Positions 34,106 through 45,145 of a stretch of DNA of 64,000 nt are shown here, one piece after another. The translations under genes and the position numbers were made by a program. Under the pieces are notes generated by a model that was not told the origin of the DNA, did no database searches, and was given only the letters and a program-made list of their open reading frames with translations. Source of the stretch: Gordionus sp. m RMFG-2023 (lineage: Eukaryota; Nematomorpha; Gordioida; Chordodea; Parachordodidae); the NCBI RefSeq assembly GCF_954871325.1, contig NC_088775.1:51871561-51935560 (forward strand), written 5' to 3'. The first letter of the stretch is position 1. Every line of letters starts with the position of its first letter.

Positions 34106-35566
34106 CAATTTTATATTTATTTCATAAATATTCAGTTTGATCAAATAAATTGTTCAAAATTTAAATGAATATTTTTTTTATGCTTAATTTAATTTCCTAA
34201 ATTATAAACTTTTTGTAGAGGTGTAATGCTCAAATATTTTTATTAGATGCTTAAAAAATTGAAAGAATGGCCATTATTAAATTTTATAAGTGGACTTGGG
34301 TTAAAATTTTTTATAAATAATGGGCGGGCGGGTAAAAAATTTTAGACTAATGGGCGGGCGGGTTAAATTTTTTTAAAACATTGGGTGGTCGGGCTTTAGT
34401 CCAAAAACCCGCCCCATTCAGACCTCTAATCAGGAGGCCTTTGAATCTATTCATGAAACATTACACAATATTTGAGAATCACCTTTAAAGGAAAACGTTT
34501 AATGAAGAAAAAAAATATCCTAAAAATAAAATTTATAAGATTGAAAAAGCAATAAAGAGTAAAGTTTGAGAAATATCTGATTCCGAGAAGGATAATCCAA
34601 TTAAAGATGAAAATTCTTATTATATTAAAGGATATCTTTGATAAATTATCAACAATATTAAATTCTTACAATTTTGCCACAAAGATAGAGGTCAATAAAA
34701 TTCAAAAGGAATTAAACGTGACATACCTGGCAAGAAATATGATGGTCAAAGAAACTGGAATTCTCTCATTCTCATAACATAAGGCAGGAAAGACACTAAA
34801 CAAAATTTTAATTTGTCAAGGATTTTTAAAGTTCTGATGAAATAAGCTAACTCATACCTGGAATAAAAGATGTTGCATTTGTTAAAGGCGAGAAATAACC
34901 AGACCAAAAAAGACTAATATTGAATAATCTTAAAGAGACATTCAAGATGTTTAAAGAATAATACCCATATATATCAATTGGATTCTCTAAATTTGGCGAA
35001 CTTAGGCCCTAAAACTGTATTTTAGTTGGAGCTAGTGGCACACAGTGTTCAGAATGTGAAATTAATGCTAATGTATTAGCTGAAATCACAGCGGAGAAAA
35101 TTACTGTATAAATTCTTTATCTTTTGTTGACGCAAATTATTTGTAATCCCTCTCAGTCAGTTTAAACAAATTGTGATCAATGCCTTAGTATAAAATATCT
35201 TATTTATATCAATCAGAGAAATCGTGTAGAATATGTCACTTTTAAATAATGGATCACGGTGGATAGAGCAAATTTTGAAAAAATTATAAAGTCCGTTGAT
35301 AATTTTTCTATTGGAAAAAGTTCAAATTTTACTTCACTCGTTTATAACTAAACAGCAAACTTTTGAAGAGCTCCAAAGAAAATTTAAAAGATGGTGAATT
35401 TTTAACAATTATAGATTATTCTAAAAATTATTCATATATTTTACAAGATGAAGTGTAAGGATTTCACTGGAACAACGTGCAAGCTACTATACTTCCATTT
35501 GTGGCCTATTATAAATCTGGAGAAGATTTAAAAATATTAGTTTTGTTATCTTTTTAAATTATATTA

Positions 35567-36959
35567 TAGGGTATCCCATTCAAAAAAGGAAAAGTCCCAA
35601 TCAAAAAAGGAAAAGGGTCAATCATAAAAGGAAAAAGTTCAATCAAAAAAGAAAAAGTGTTAATCAAAAAAGGAAAAGTTCCAACCCATTCATGAAAGAA
35701 AATATTTTTTTCTTGTCAATTTTTCTTAAATTTTTATTTATTATATTATTCCTTCTTATTTTATTTCTAAATTTTTGTGATTTCTTTACTTTATTTTTTC
35801 TTATTATCTTTTCTCAGTTTATTTTTCTTCTCATTTTTTTTGATTCTTTTGTCTTTTTAATAATAATTTGTGCATTTTCCCTGTTATTTTTATCTTTACA
35901 CAATTTTTTAAACAATTTTTTCCTTTTTACATCATACATATTTATATTTTTATCTTTTACATTAATTTCTAAGTCTTTTCTCAATTTAATTTTCTTCTCA
36001 TTTTTGATAATTCTTTTTTGTAATTTTTAATTGTCACAGTTTTTATTTCTCAATGGCAGACAATAAAATTTTAAATAATAATTTAAAAATGATTATATTT
36101 TAGTAATTTACATATCGTTTGGTATTACAGTTCAAACTATTTAATTTTAAAAAGGTTCATTATAACCAAACGATTAATTTAATTCAGCAATTGTAATTAA
36201 ATAATTTGATATGTAAAAAATTCTAATAAATAAATATCTGCCATTAAGTAATAAAAATTAAGTGAAAATTAAAAATAATTACAAAAAAGAATTATTAAAA
36301 ATAAGAAGAAAAAAAAATTAAGAAAAGATCAGAAAAATAAAAATTAAAAATGACTTAAAGAGATTGGAAAAATTAGAAATATATGTAAAAGAATACAATA
36401 TAAGGAGAAAAAATCATAAAAAGTCAAAATATTGATATGTATGATGAAAAAAAGGAAAGAATTGTTTAAAAAATGGTGTAGAGGTGAAGAAAAATAACGG
36501 AAAATTTTTAAGTTATTTTTAAAAAGACAAAAGAATTATCAAAAATGAGAAGAAAAATAAATTGAGAAAAGATATAGAATTAAGTAAATAAATCGAAAAA
36601 GGTTAGAAATAAAATAAGAAGGAATACTAAAAATAAATAAAAATTTAAGAAAAATTGACAATAAAAAAAATTTAAAAAATAATGATTTTCCTTTTTTAAA
36701 CAAGAATTTTCCTTTTTTGATTGACACTTTCCTTTTTTCTTTGACACTTTTCCTTTTTTGATAACCTTATCCTTTTTTGTTCGACACTTTTCCTTTTTTG
36801 TTCGGACCTTTTCTTTTTATGATTGACCCTTTTTTCCTTTTTTGTTCGAATTTTCCTTTTTTGTTCGGACCTTTTCCTTTTTTGATCGTACATTTTCCTT
36901 TTATGATTGAAATTTTTCCTTTTTTAAGGACTTTTCCTTTTTTGAATGGGAAACCCTGT
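35567..36959. mobile_element. Foldback element, 1.4 kb, with 19-bp-scale repeats at both ends
   Basis: The two halves are inverted copies of one another around about 36150. The left end, GGGTATCCCATTCAAAAAAGG, and the right end, CCTTTTTTGAATGGGAAACCC, pair. Both ends carry runs of AAAAAAGGAAAAG units with short spacers (35575-35690 and 36690-36945). Further in, TTGTCAATTTTTCTTAAATT (about 35714) pairs with its complement near 36640. TA lies at each edge, so a mariner-type MITE is possible. No protein is credible; long Lys/Gln-rich or Phe-rich frames come from the repeats. Confidence 0.85.
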
Positions 36960-38577
36960 ATCTGTTTTATATATTGTTTTGCGGCTTATAAATCAATTTA
37001 AATTATCGTTAAATGTAAAAGTTAAATAATGGAAAATTAAAGATTACAATTATAAATTAGTATATATTAATTTAATTGAAAATTTATATAATATTAATAA
37101 TTTAAGTAAGGGAAAATTTGTGAATTCTTCATCTAAAAAGTAGCATTAACTTTGCTTTGGCCTGTACATCTTTATTCGCGTTTTTGTTTTTGTCATTAAT
37201 TTTTGCTGTCTGTTATCGCTTGAGATCCAAGTTCCTTTTTAGCGCCAACGTTATAATTGTGAACAAAATAGTCTAAGCCTACTATGCACAGGGGTTTCCA
37301 TCATTGAAAGTATAAAACTGAGATGATTACACTTAATTATGTTTAGGGCCAACCTTTGACGTAATTAATATCCATCGTTGAGATCCTCACTCCTAGTAAA
37401 GATCCGATGCCCTAGGTCTTTAAAAGATGCCAGGGCATGATAGCCGAACGATGTTTAAGTAATGATGATATATGGTAGAAATGCATAGTTGGCAGGTAGC
37501 GATGGCGAATATTAAGCGATTTTTTTTCCTCGGCGTCCAATAGAGCATCCCTATTTATATTGGAAGGGGCTAGAGAATCTATATGAGATCCCATGTTCGG
37601 AATTCCCCCCTTTTCCAGATGGTTGAACTATCAGGTAATGACAAAGAATACAGTGATAGGGTATCACCATATCGCAAATGAGTCTAAGACCAATGGCATG
37701 ACGTAGCTCATCGTTGCTTACGAGCTGGTTAAGATTTCGCAATGGAAAGCCTCGAGCTGCGGAAATTCCTCGGGTTGGCTCCTCTATTTAAAGTATGCAA
37801 CGGAGTTGACAACTAGAGGCTTATCCCAGTCCTTCTATAGTGCCGATGAGGCAAGATCGATTAATGAGAGAAATTTCCAGAGATCAATTGCCTGCAGAAG
37901 CAAGGGGTCAGGATGTTTTGTGAGTGTGTGTATGATTGGCTCGTAAGATAGGCAAGAGTACATGAACGCACTAACGGAAAGTAGTGAGGGTGACCTTATA
38001 CCAATGTCAGGCGCGTACGCAGGAATTTGGTCTGGGAGGGGATAATAAAATTTTTTAAGAAATATTATTGTTTTTTAAAAATATCAAGCATAAATTTATT
38101 AGAACTAATAGCTATTTCTAATACACAATTTTAAATTAATGTGAATTATAAAAAAATTATATATATAAATCATCATATAAAAAACTATAAAATAAATGTG
38201 AATTAAAAAATATTAAACGGATATAACTGGCGGTATAGAAAAACTATAAAATAAATGTGAATTATAAAATATAAAGTGAATATATCCACTATATGAATTA
38301 TTTAAATGACCCAAAATAGAAATTTGAATTTTTTGAGCCTTTAAAATTTATATAAATAAAAAATTTAAATGTTGGAAATATAAATTAATACACAAAATGT
38401 TTCTTAGGAATAATTGTATTTTATATGTTATATATTTATATGTAAAATCCAATCTTCGTTGGGATTGAGCTAATTTTTCAATTATCTCATCCTTGCTTGT
38501 GTCAAATGCCTATGAATATTCAAAATATTCAAACCTTTCAATCTACTTTCAGAAGTTGTACTTCTTGGTATGTTTTT

Positions 38578-38936
38578 CAGAGACCTGCAGACCCGGCCCC
38601 TGGACAGGACCGTATTTTAATTTTTTAAATATACCCGGGCCTGGCCCGATTTTTTTAAAAAAAACATCCGGGCGAGGCCTGAATTTTTTTTAAAAAAAAT
38701 ATCCGGGGCCGGGTTGTATATTTTAAAACAGCATATATTTGAAATCGTTATTATTAGCTAACAAAATCAAAAAGAAATATAATTTATTATAAAAAAATCC
38801 GGGCCGGGCCTGAAAATTTTATTTAAAAAAAGCCGGGGAGGGCTTAAAGATTTTTTTAAAAACCCGAACCGGGCCGTTAAAATTTTTTAAAAAAAATCCG
38901 GGCCATGGCCTGCAAATGGTACCTCTGCAGGGCTCT
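38578..38936 (+). mobile_element. Small hAT-like MITE with GGCCCGG repeats
   Basis: Ends CAGAGACCTGCAGA and TCTGCAGGGCTCTG form imperfect inverted repeats. The interior alternates GGGCCTGGCCCG-type motifs with A/T runs. The flanking 8-mers do not match well, so the duplication has decayed. Confidence 0.7.
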
Positions 38937-38999
38937 GTTATTCTTAAAAATGAGAATGTTCTCTCATTAGTTTACTAATGGGAAGAGTTGCTAATATAT

Positions 39000-39840
39000 A
39001 TAAACCCTTTTAAAACATTGGGAATATAATTTAAATGTGTTTGATATGCAAGGCATCCATAGCATTTTTGGGACTATATCAACCATAGTTAATTTTATAA
39101 ATATAGTTATTCAGCTAATAAGGCATCATAAGATACTTAACATCTTCATGATAAAAATCTAACAAAATTATATTTTTTCTATCACCATCTGAAAAAGGTT
39201 GGTAAGGCTTTTATGGAAGTAATATCTGAGATAAGTGCTGCATGATGAATTAAAATAATTCATTTATTTGGGTTATAAATGTATCTAAGAGAGGAGACAT
39301 TTGTTTTATAATACTCTTCTACTCATCCTATATTAATGTTTTAACGATGAGCTTGCCTTGCTGCAAGTCGAAGGATACAAATATTAAACACATATAGCTC
39401 TGCTTTTGACTCAACAATAACATATAAAATATGAAATTCTTCATCAACATTAGCCCTAATTTCCTTGAGTTCTAATAAAATGCTCTCCGCTATTCTCATC
39501 TTCTTAATCAAGTCAATGTCATGTTTTTGAAAAGTATTACTGTAGTTGTATAATTAAATAATACATTATAATGAGAAAAAAAAATTGGAATAAGCATTGA
39601 ATCCAATAATTTTATTGCTTCTGAGGAAATATTTCTTTCAGGCCATTGTGATATTTCAGTAATAGCAAATAATCGGCTCTTCTAACTCCATGAAAGCTGT
39701 TACTGCTTGAAGCTTGCAATTTCTTTCTCCCTGTTCGACAAGGAATTTCAGAAACAATTATTATTTGACTAGAAATTTGAAAATGGTAGATTATTACGCC
39801 ACTAAAAATTTGAAAATAATAAGTAAATATCACGCCGGAA
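39000..39840 (-). pseudogene. hAT transposase remnant
   Basis: The minus strand reads IRLAARQAHR-like text near 39350-39390, preceded by KKMRIAESILLELKEIRANV (about 39440-39500). These resemble the C-terminal part of hAT transposases of the DUF4371 type. Frames are broken throughout. Confidence 0.5.
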
Positions 39841-41127
39841 AACTTGAAATCGAAATTAATTGATAAAATAACTTAGTAGATGAATGTGATAAATAAATGT
39901 AATTAAATATTTAATATGAGATAGGAATAAATATTAACAAATATAAATTAATATAAACAATAATATTTTTGATAAATATATCCGACTACTGCATTTTTTG
40001 GCTGGGAGGGGTTTGTCCCCTTACCCTTCCCCCCCCGCTGCGTACGCGCCTGACCAATGCTACCGGATTTATTTGGTAAGGTAACCTGTAACCAAGATAG
40101 ATCGTCAAATTTAAGTTTGAGTATATCTTCTGTGAGGCGTTTAATCTCGAGCTCATACGCAGCGAGGATGACATCGTATTGGAAGAATAGTCACGATAGC
40201 AGTGTATATAAAATTCTTAGAATTAGAAGGTAGTTCTTCAATAGGAAGAAATCCTGGTGGGCTTGTCAATATAAGAATCGCAAAAATTTTCTATAAATAT
40301 GCCTTCATAAATACGATTTTAATATTCCTGCCGAATGACTTTTCTTCGGCAGCAAAAATGCGTATGACGGGATAGGAGGAATTGTCAAAAGATTAATTGC
40401 CAGATCTTCAAAGGCCATACAAAAATTAATCCTAACCCCATTAGAATTATATAATTATGTAAAAGAAAATATTAATGGAATTCTTGAAAATATATCAAAT
40501 CTAGTATACATCGAAGGGGAATTAGCCCTTCGTAAAAGATTTAATTCTGCAATCCCACATGGGACCCAAAAAATATATCAAAATAGACTAAACACAAATA
40601 TATCAAATTTCAAAAAAACTAGCATAAATCAAGTTTCGTTTTTAAATGAGGAAATTATATAAAATATTAATGGATATGCAACATGTATATATGATGATAG
40701 AGGTGGTTAGGATTTATAATCGGAAAAATGATACAAATGAAGTAAAAACCCGATTTTTACACCCTTGTGGACCTTCAGCCTCATTTAGATTACCTTTGAC
40801 TAGACCTGTGCGCCGCCGGCAATTTTATTCACGCCGGAACAGCCGCCGATTGAGATCAGCGGCGTGAGCCGGCTAGCCGCCGATTTTTCTTATGGGGGCG
40901 GCACGGCGTGTATAATATTTAGAATGTTGTTTAATTATATTTATATATTACATATTATATTTAAATATGAATATTAACATTAATATAATAAAACATGAAT
41001 TGTATTCTATTGCTTTATATAATAGAATAGTGTATATCATTTAAATTCATTCATTAATTATTTTTATGGATTTGTGCGTTTTAAACCACCCTATATACAA
41101 TTATGAAATAACAACTCTCTACTAATC

Positions 41128-43911
41128 AAAAATCAAGTTATGTGTGGAAGTACTTTGGAAATCTTATTTTGAAGAATGAGAATAAGAAAAGCACGATAAT
41201 GCCTGATTATATTTATTGTGAACCTTGTTTAAAATTGGGGAAAAAAGATGAGGAAGATTCGGATAAAAATAATCCATTTTCACAGTAATTTATTTTAATT
41301 TTAGACTTATATTTATATATAATTTATATTTTAGTTATGATATCAAATGTTATAGCAAAAATATAAGTACGAGTAACCTTTTTCGTCACTTAATTAATGT
41401 GCATAAAATATCAGAAAAAACTAATAATAATAAATCCATTCAAACTCTAAAAATGTTTCTAAAGCCAACGCCAACATGTAGCAAGAATATAAAAGATAAA
41501 AAATGGCTCTTAGGTTAGTATTAATGTTTATTAATATTCATTTTAAATTTTTAAATGGTTTGTTAAATTAATTTTATTAAGCTCTATTTGTTCAAAACAA
41601 CTAAATTTTTTAGTTTGTTTTGTCAGCTCTTATTTTGAGAACTTTTTAATGTACAAACTTAATATATAATTTATTAAAATAATTATGTAAAACTTTAAAA
41701 CAACTAAATTTTTAGTTTGTTTATTGTCAGCTCTATTTTGAGATCCTTTTAATGCATAATTTAAATTTATTAAAATAATTATGTAAAACTTTAAAACAAC
41801 TAAATTTCTAGTTTGTTTATTGTCAGCTCTACTTTGAGATCCTTTTAATGTATAAACTTAATATATAATTTAAATTTATTAAAATAATTATGTAAAACTT
41901 TAAAACAACTAAATTTTTAGTTTGTTTATTGTCAGCTCTATTTTGAGAACTTTTTAATGTACAAACTTAATATATAATTTATTAAAATAATTATGTAAAA
42001 CTTTAAAACACTAATTTTTTAGTTTGTTTATTGTCAGCTCTATTTTGAGATCTTTTTAATGAATAAACTAAAAATATATTTTATTAAATTATGTAAAACT
42101 TTATTTTGAAAGTTCAAAACTAAATCAAATTTTTTATTTGTTTCTCTTTTTTAAATATCTTTTTTCTAATAGGGCGAAATTATGTTTTGATGTGCTGCTT
42201 AGATTTATTGCCATTTGATTCTATTAGCAATAATGGGATGACAGATTTTCTAAAGGTTTAAAATTTAAATAAAATGATTATTAAAAAATAAATTGCCTAA
42301 AAAAATAGAAATATAAGATAATTGATTCCTCATCAGAATTGCCTAATAGGACAACTATTAGTCGGGGAGCACTTGATGATGTTTATTGTTCTATAAAGGC
42401 ACATGTTTTAAACCTGATTGATTCTGGTCCAAAATTCTGTTCCATTACTTTTGATTTATGGACCGATCATTTCAAGCGGCGAAATTATATTACATTTAGT
42501 CTTCATCATTTAGATGAAAATTTTGATTTAGAATATTTTACCCTGGCAACCCGAAATGTGACTCAAAAGCATACTGGGGAAACCATATTATCGGAGATTG
42601 ATGGTATCGAAGAGGAGTTTCATTTAAAAGCCAAAATAATACAAATGGTAACTGATGCAGGGGCAAATGTCAAAAGAAGCGTCAGATTGGGGGATTATGA
42701 GCATCATTTATGCTTAGGCCATGGATTACATAATTTGGTTACAGTTGATGGCATAAAAAAAGTTGCCAGAATTGATAATCTCCTTAAAAAAATTAGAGAA
42801 ATTATTTCAGCCCTCAGATATCGAGTAGCTGATTTGGAATGTGAAATTGAAGATGAGCATCTTAAATGTCTCCAATCAATTTATGAGACAGGTCATATCT
42901 TGGATATTGATGATTCTGATCCATACCTTATCATTTTGATAACGAAGCGGATAATAGAAATGTCATTACACCAACCAATCTATATAATACAAAAACGTTA
43001 AAATTAAATTGCCCTACCCACTGGCACAGCATATTAATTATGCTAGAAAGTGTTCGTAGCGTGAACAAAAATCCTATTAATAATGTTTTGAATAAAATAG
43101 GAAAACAATGGTTAAAACTTTTTAATAATGAATGGGATATGATTGACGAGCTTTATGCCGTATTAATTCCATTCCGAGAGTCGGTGGAATTTCTTTCCTC
43201 CCAAAAGGGATCGACTATAAATCTAGGGTTATTATTTCGCAGTGAAATAGAAACCCACATACAGATCAATATATCTGATTCCTCAGATATTATTTGTTTA
43301 AAAGAAAATATGCAAAAAAAGCTTGACCATAGGTTTCTAATTACTGAACTTCAAGTTATTTTATATTTTTATTAATAAAATTATATTTTGAACATTAGAT
43401 ATTAGCGACTCTCCTTGATCCCAGATTTCAAAATCTGAAAATTGTGTCAGAATATTTTAATTCAAATTCTACTACATCATTGCAATTTTTAACAAGACAT
43501 TTAAAACTTTTAGAAAATGATAAAAATGCACAAAGTGAAATCCAAGTTGAAGATAATGGGGAGACTTCCAGTTCTTATATCGCCAAAATAGCTCGTAAAC
43601 ATTCCATTCCAGGCAGTGATTATAACAATATAAGTAATTTAGAACAAGAATGCCATATTTTGCTAAGCCAAAATAATATCTCAGAAGAGGATGCATTAAC
43701 CTTTTGGAAGAAAAAGCAACTGGAACTTCCTAGGCTTGCTAATTTAGCTAGGAAGGTTCTTTGTATACCTGCAACCAGTACACCCAGCGAAAGAATTTTT
43801 TCCATTGCTGGATTAATACTCAATGCAAAAAGGACTTCTTTATGTCCCACCAATCTTGATAAAATTCTATTTATTCATGATAATTATAATTTAGCTAAAT
43901 CTGAATTCTAA
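41128..43911 (+). pseudogene. BED-hAT transposase gene with introns
   Basis: The first recognised exon (to 41284) has YVWKYFGNLILKNE and CEPCLKLG. A 50-bp intron (41285-41334) joins in frame to ISTSNLFRHLINVHK, completing a BED finger. A 660-bp intron (41513-42172) then joins in frame to YVLMCCLDLLPFD. A further exon from about 42336 has LPNRTTISRGALDDVY, CSITFDLWTDHFKRRNYITF, KIIQMVTDAGANVKRS and CLGHGLHNLV. Near 42940 one frameshift precedes TLKLNCPTHWHSILIMLES. An intron at 43354-43402 leads to ILATLLDPRFQNL, and the dimerisation domain LCIPATSTPSERIFSIAG ends at 43911. The start codon was not identified: a stop lies just upstream in frame, so an earlier exon is likely. Confidence 0.85.
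41594..42105 (+). repeat. Minisatellite in a hAT intron, unit about 100-110 bp, five copies
   Basis: Five head-to-tail units each carry AAAACAACTAAATTTTTAG, TTTGTTTATTGTCAGCTCTA, TTTTGAGATCCTTTTTAATG and TTATTAAAATAATTATGTAA, at about 41595, 41696, 41791, 41901 and 42004. All lie inside the 660-bp intron, so the intron grew by tandem duplication. Confidence 0.9.
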
Positions 43912-45145
43912 TTTATTATATTTCTTACTTAATATTTTGTTTGCATTCCAAATATATATTTGTTATAATAAAAATCAATAGAATATTACTAATATGTGTT
44001 GTTTATGTGACTCTGATCTGAGTGAAAATGCAATTTCTTAGTCTATTTCTGAGAATGAGAAAATACATGAATTTAAATGAAGTGAGACAGGAAATAATTT
44101 AAGAAATAAACTATGTTAACAATGTGTTAGAAAAGAGCGCCAAATTATAAAAAAATGTAATACATTGATTTATAAATTAAATTTATTAAAAATTTTTTTA
44201 AATAAATATCGCGCCGCCACCGGCGACAATTTAGTAGGCGGCGGCGAAATCCGCGCGCCGCCGAACGCCGATAAAAAATTAAAAAAAACCGCCGCCGTCA
44301 ATTGAGACATCGGCGCACAGGTCTACCTTTGACAGATGATGTTTTAGTTTTTCTCAAATCTCATAATGCTGGTTAATCCTTCTATTCCCACCGGTTGAAC
44401 ATATATTATCTCCTGAAGAAATCTTACAAGCTAGCCAGGCTTTGTATTCCTTTAGATATAGTAAGATTTAATTAATTTATAAACTCTCTTAAAGGCAAAA
44501 TTTGGGAAGATTTCAATGATATATACATTAAAATATATTTAAGCAACAAAAAAATGAATTTTAACATATTAAAACTATTTTATTTAGCGCCATCTATTTT
44601 TTAAAGTATAAAAATAACAATATTTTTTTAAATAAATATCCAGCTATGCTAATTATTGAAGAAATTATTAAAAAATATAGCAAAAAATTAAAAATTGAAT
44701 ATCATATTCATTTCGAAATATTAATTAAAAAAATTAATTTTGATGTTTTTGCCATAATTATCAATTATTGACTTAGCTATTAATATTAGATTCAATATTC
44801 TATCTTATTTAGTTTTAAATTAAGGCATATACCTTTGGATCTGGTTGAACTAGCACTCTAAAATTTTGATTTTCTTAACATTTACAACATAAATAACTAA
44901 CATGCAAAGTTTCATTCATTTTTGAGATGGTCGGCCGAATCGGTCGATTTGTCATGGAATTACCCATTAATAAAAAGCAAAAAAAGACGATTTTTCCACC
45001 TTTAAACCCGATTATCTCCGTTAACCAATGGGCTAAAAATTTTTTTAAGATATGTGAATATATAACCAGCCTACAATTTATCTAAATCGAAAAGGGTCGG
45101 TCAAAAGATGGTTGATTTGAAATGGAATGACTTAAATACGGAATC

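Larger units (their letters stand above)
32534..34428 (+). mobile_element. hAT element with GGGCGGGCGGG subterminal repeats
   Basis: Perfect 8-bp duplication ATCAGGAG (32526-32533 and 34429-34436) and terminal repeats TAGAGGTCTGCATTGGGCG / CGCCCCATTCAGACCTCTA-like. Subterminal copies of AATGGGCGGGCGGGTTA occur at both ends (32540-32660, 34315-34410). Inside are a 223-bp MITE, an inverted Gypsy scrap and the C-terminal dimerisation region of the hAT transposase. It interrupts the family X gene. Confidence 0.92.
32440..35566 (+). pseudogene. Family X transposase-like gene, N-terminal half
   Basis: Begins with a Cys-containing piece and EEFIFPMTYNQ (to 32533), then is interrupted by the hAT 32534-34428. 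It resumes at 34437 with EAFESIHE. Landmarks follow: ELNVTYLARN (about 34715), KRLILNNLKETFKMFKE (about 34905), SIGFSKFGELRP (about 34975), NCILVGASGTQCSECEINAN (about 35015), ITKQQTFEEL (about 35345), DGEFLTIIDYSKNYSYILQD and GFHWNNVQATILPF (35390-35505). Several frame changes and stops. Function as a transposase is inferred from association with long inverted repeats; an Asp in IIDYSKNYS could be catalytic. Confidence 0.65.
38008..40052 (-). mobile_element. hAT element (CAGGCGCGTACGCAG ends), 2.0 kb
   Basis: Ends CAGGCGCGTACGCAG and CTGCGTACGCGCCTG are exact inverted repeats. The flanks ACCAATGT (38000-38007) and ACCAATGC (40053-40060) match at 7 of 8 positions. The insertion splits the reverse transcriptase fragment. 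A 359-bp MITE sits inside at 38578-38936. Confidence 0.92.
36960..40170 (-). mobile_element. Non-LTR retrotransposon fragment (reverse transcriptase C-terminal region)
   Basis: On the minus strand, about 40170-40053 encodes LKLKFDDLSWLQVTLPNKSG and SIG; the text resumes beyond the hAT at 38007. It continues with KDWDKPLVVNSVAY (about 37840) and LVSNDELRHAIGLRLICDMV (about 37715). After one frame change come AEEKKSL and KYSPSLPTMHFYH (about 37500). From memory these resemble the C-terminal region of a group of animal reverse transcriptases (LPxxxGGLG, then WD, then DDxxRIAxGLRLG). Only the 3' part is present. 36960-37350 is AT-rich and may be its 3' untranslated end. Confidence 0.5.
40801..44325 (+). 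mobile_element. hAT transposon with TAGACCTGTGCGCCG ends, 3.5 kb, nearly whole
   Basis: A perfect 8-bp duplication CCTTTGAC (40793-40800 and 44326-44333) and exact inverted ends TAGACCTGTGCGCCG / CGGCGCACAGGTCTA. Both ends have GCCGCCG-rich subterminal blocks (40810-40905 and 44210-44300), in sharp contrast to the AT-rich interior. It encodes a complete-looking, intron-bearing transposase apart from one frame break. It interrupts the family X gene and is among the youngest insertions here. Confidence 0.95.
40175..44475 (+). pseudogene. Family X transposase-like gene, C-terminal half
   Basis: Begins near SHD-IAVY (about 40178), then QYKNRKNFL (40265), CLHKYDFNIPAE (about 40300), DGIGGIVKRLIARSSKAIQK (about 40375), an ELALRKRFNSAIPHGTQK region (about 40520) and GYATCIYDDRWWLGFI (about 40675). 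The hAT at 40801-44325 interrupts, and the text resumes at 44334 with TDD and later HILSPEEILQASQ (about 44400). It is collinear with copy a. The gap between the end of the N-half at 35560 and the start here would be only about ten residues, the main reason for treating both as one gene. Confidence 0.65.
31085..45145 (+). mobile_element. Family X transposon, long copy split by nested insertions
   Basis: Left and right arms (31085-31575 and 44590-45145) are inverted repeats. Both carry AGGCTGGTTATATAT-like, GGAGATAATCG, GAATCTAATATTAATA, GTCAATAATTGA, TTTCGAAATGAATATGAT and TAGATGG text, with the right arm about 200 bp longer. Between them lie collinear parts of one transposase-like gene in order (32440-32533, 34437-35566, 40175-40800, 44334-44475). 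These are separated by a hAT, a foldback element plus a non-LTR fragment, and another hAT. Net of insertions the element is about 4 kb. AATA adjoins both outer ends and may be the target duplication. Treating it as one element is inference from order, orientation and the short gene gap at the non-LTR junction. Confidence 0.65.

Noticed and set aside
35692-37001. Long Phe/Ile-rich and Lys/Gln/Arg-rich frames on both strands
   Set aside because: They are translations of the AAAAAAGGAAAAG repeats and the mirror-image arms of the foldback element, with no conserved protein features.
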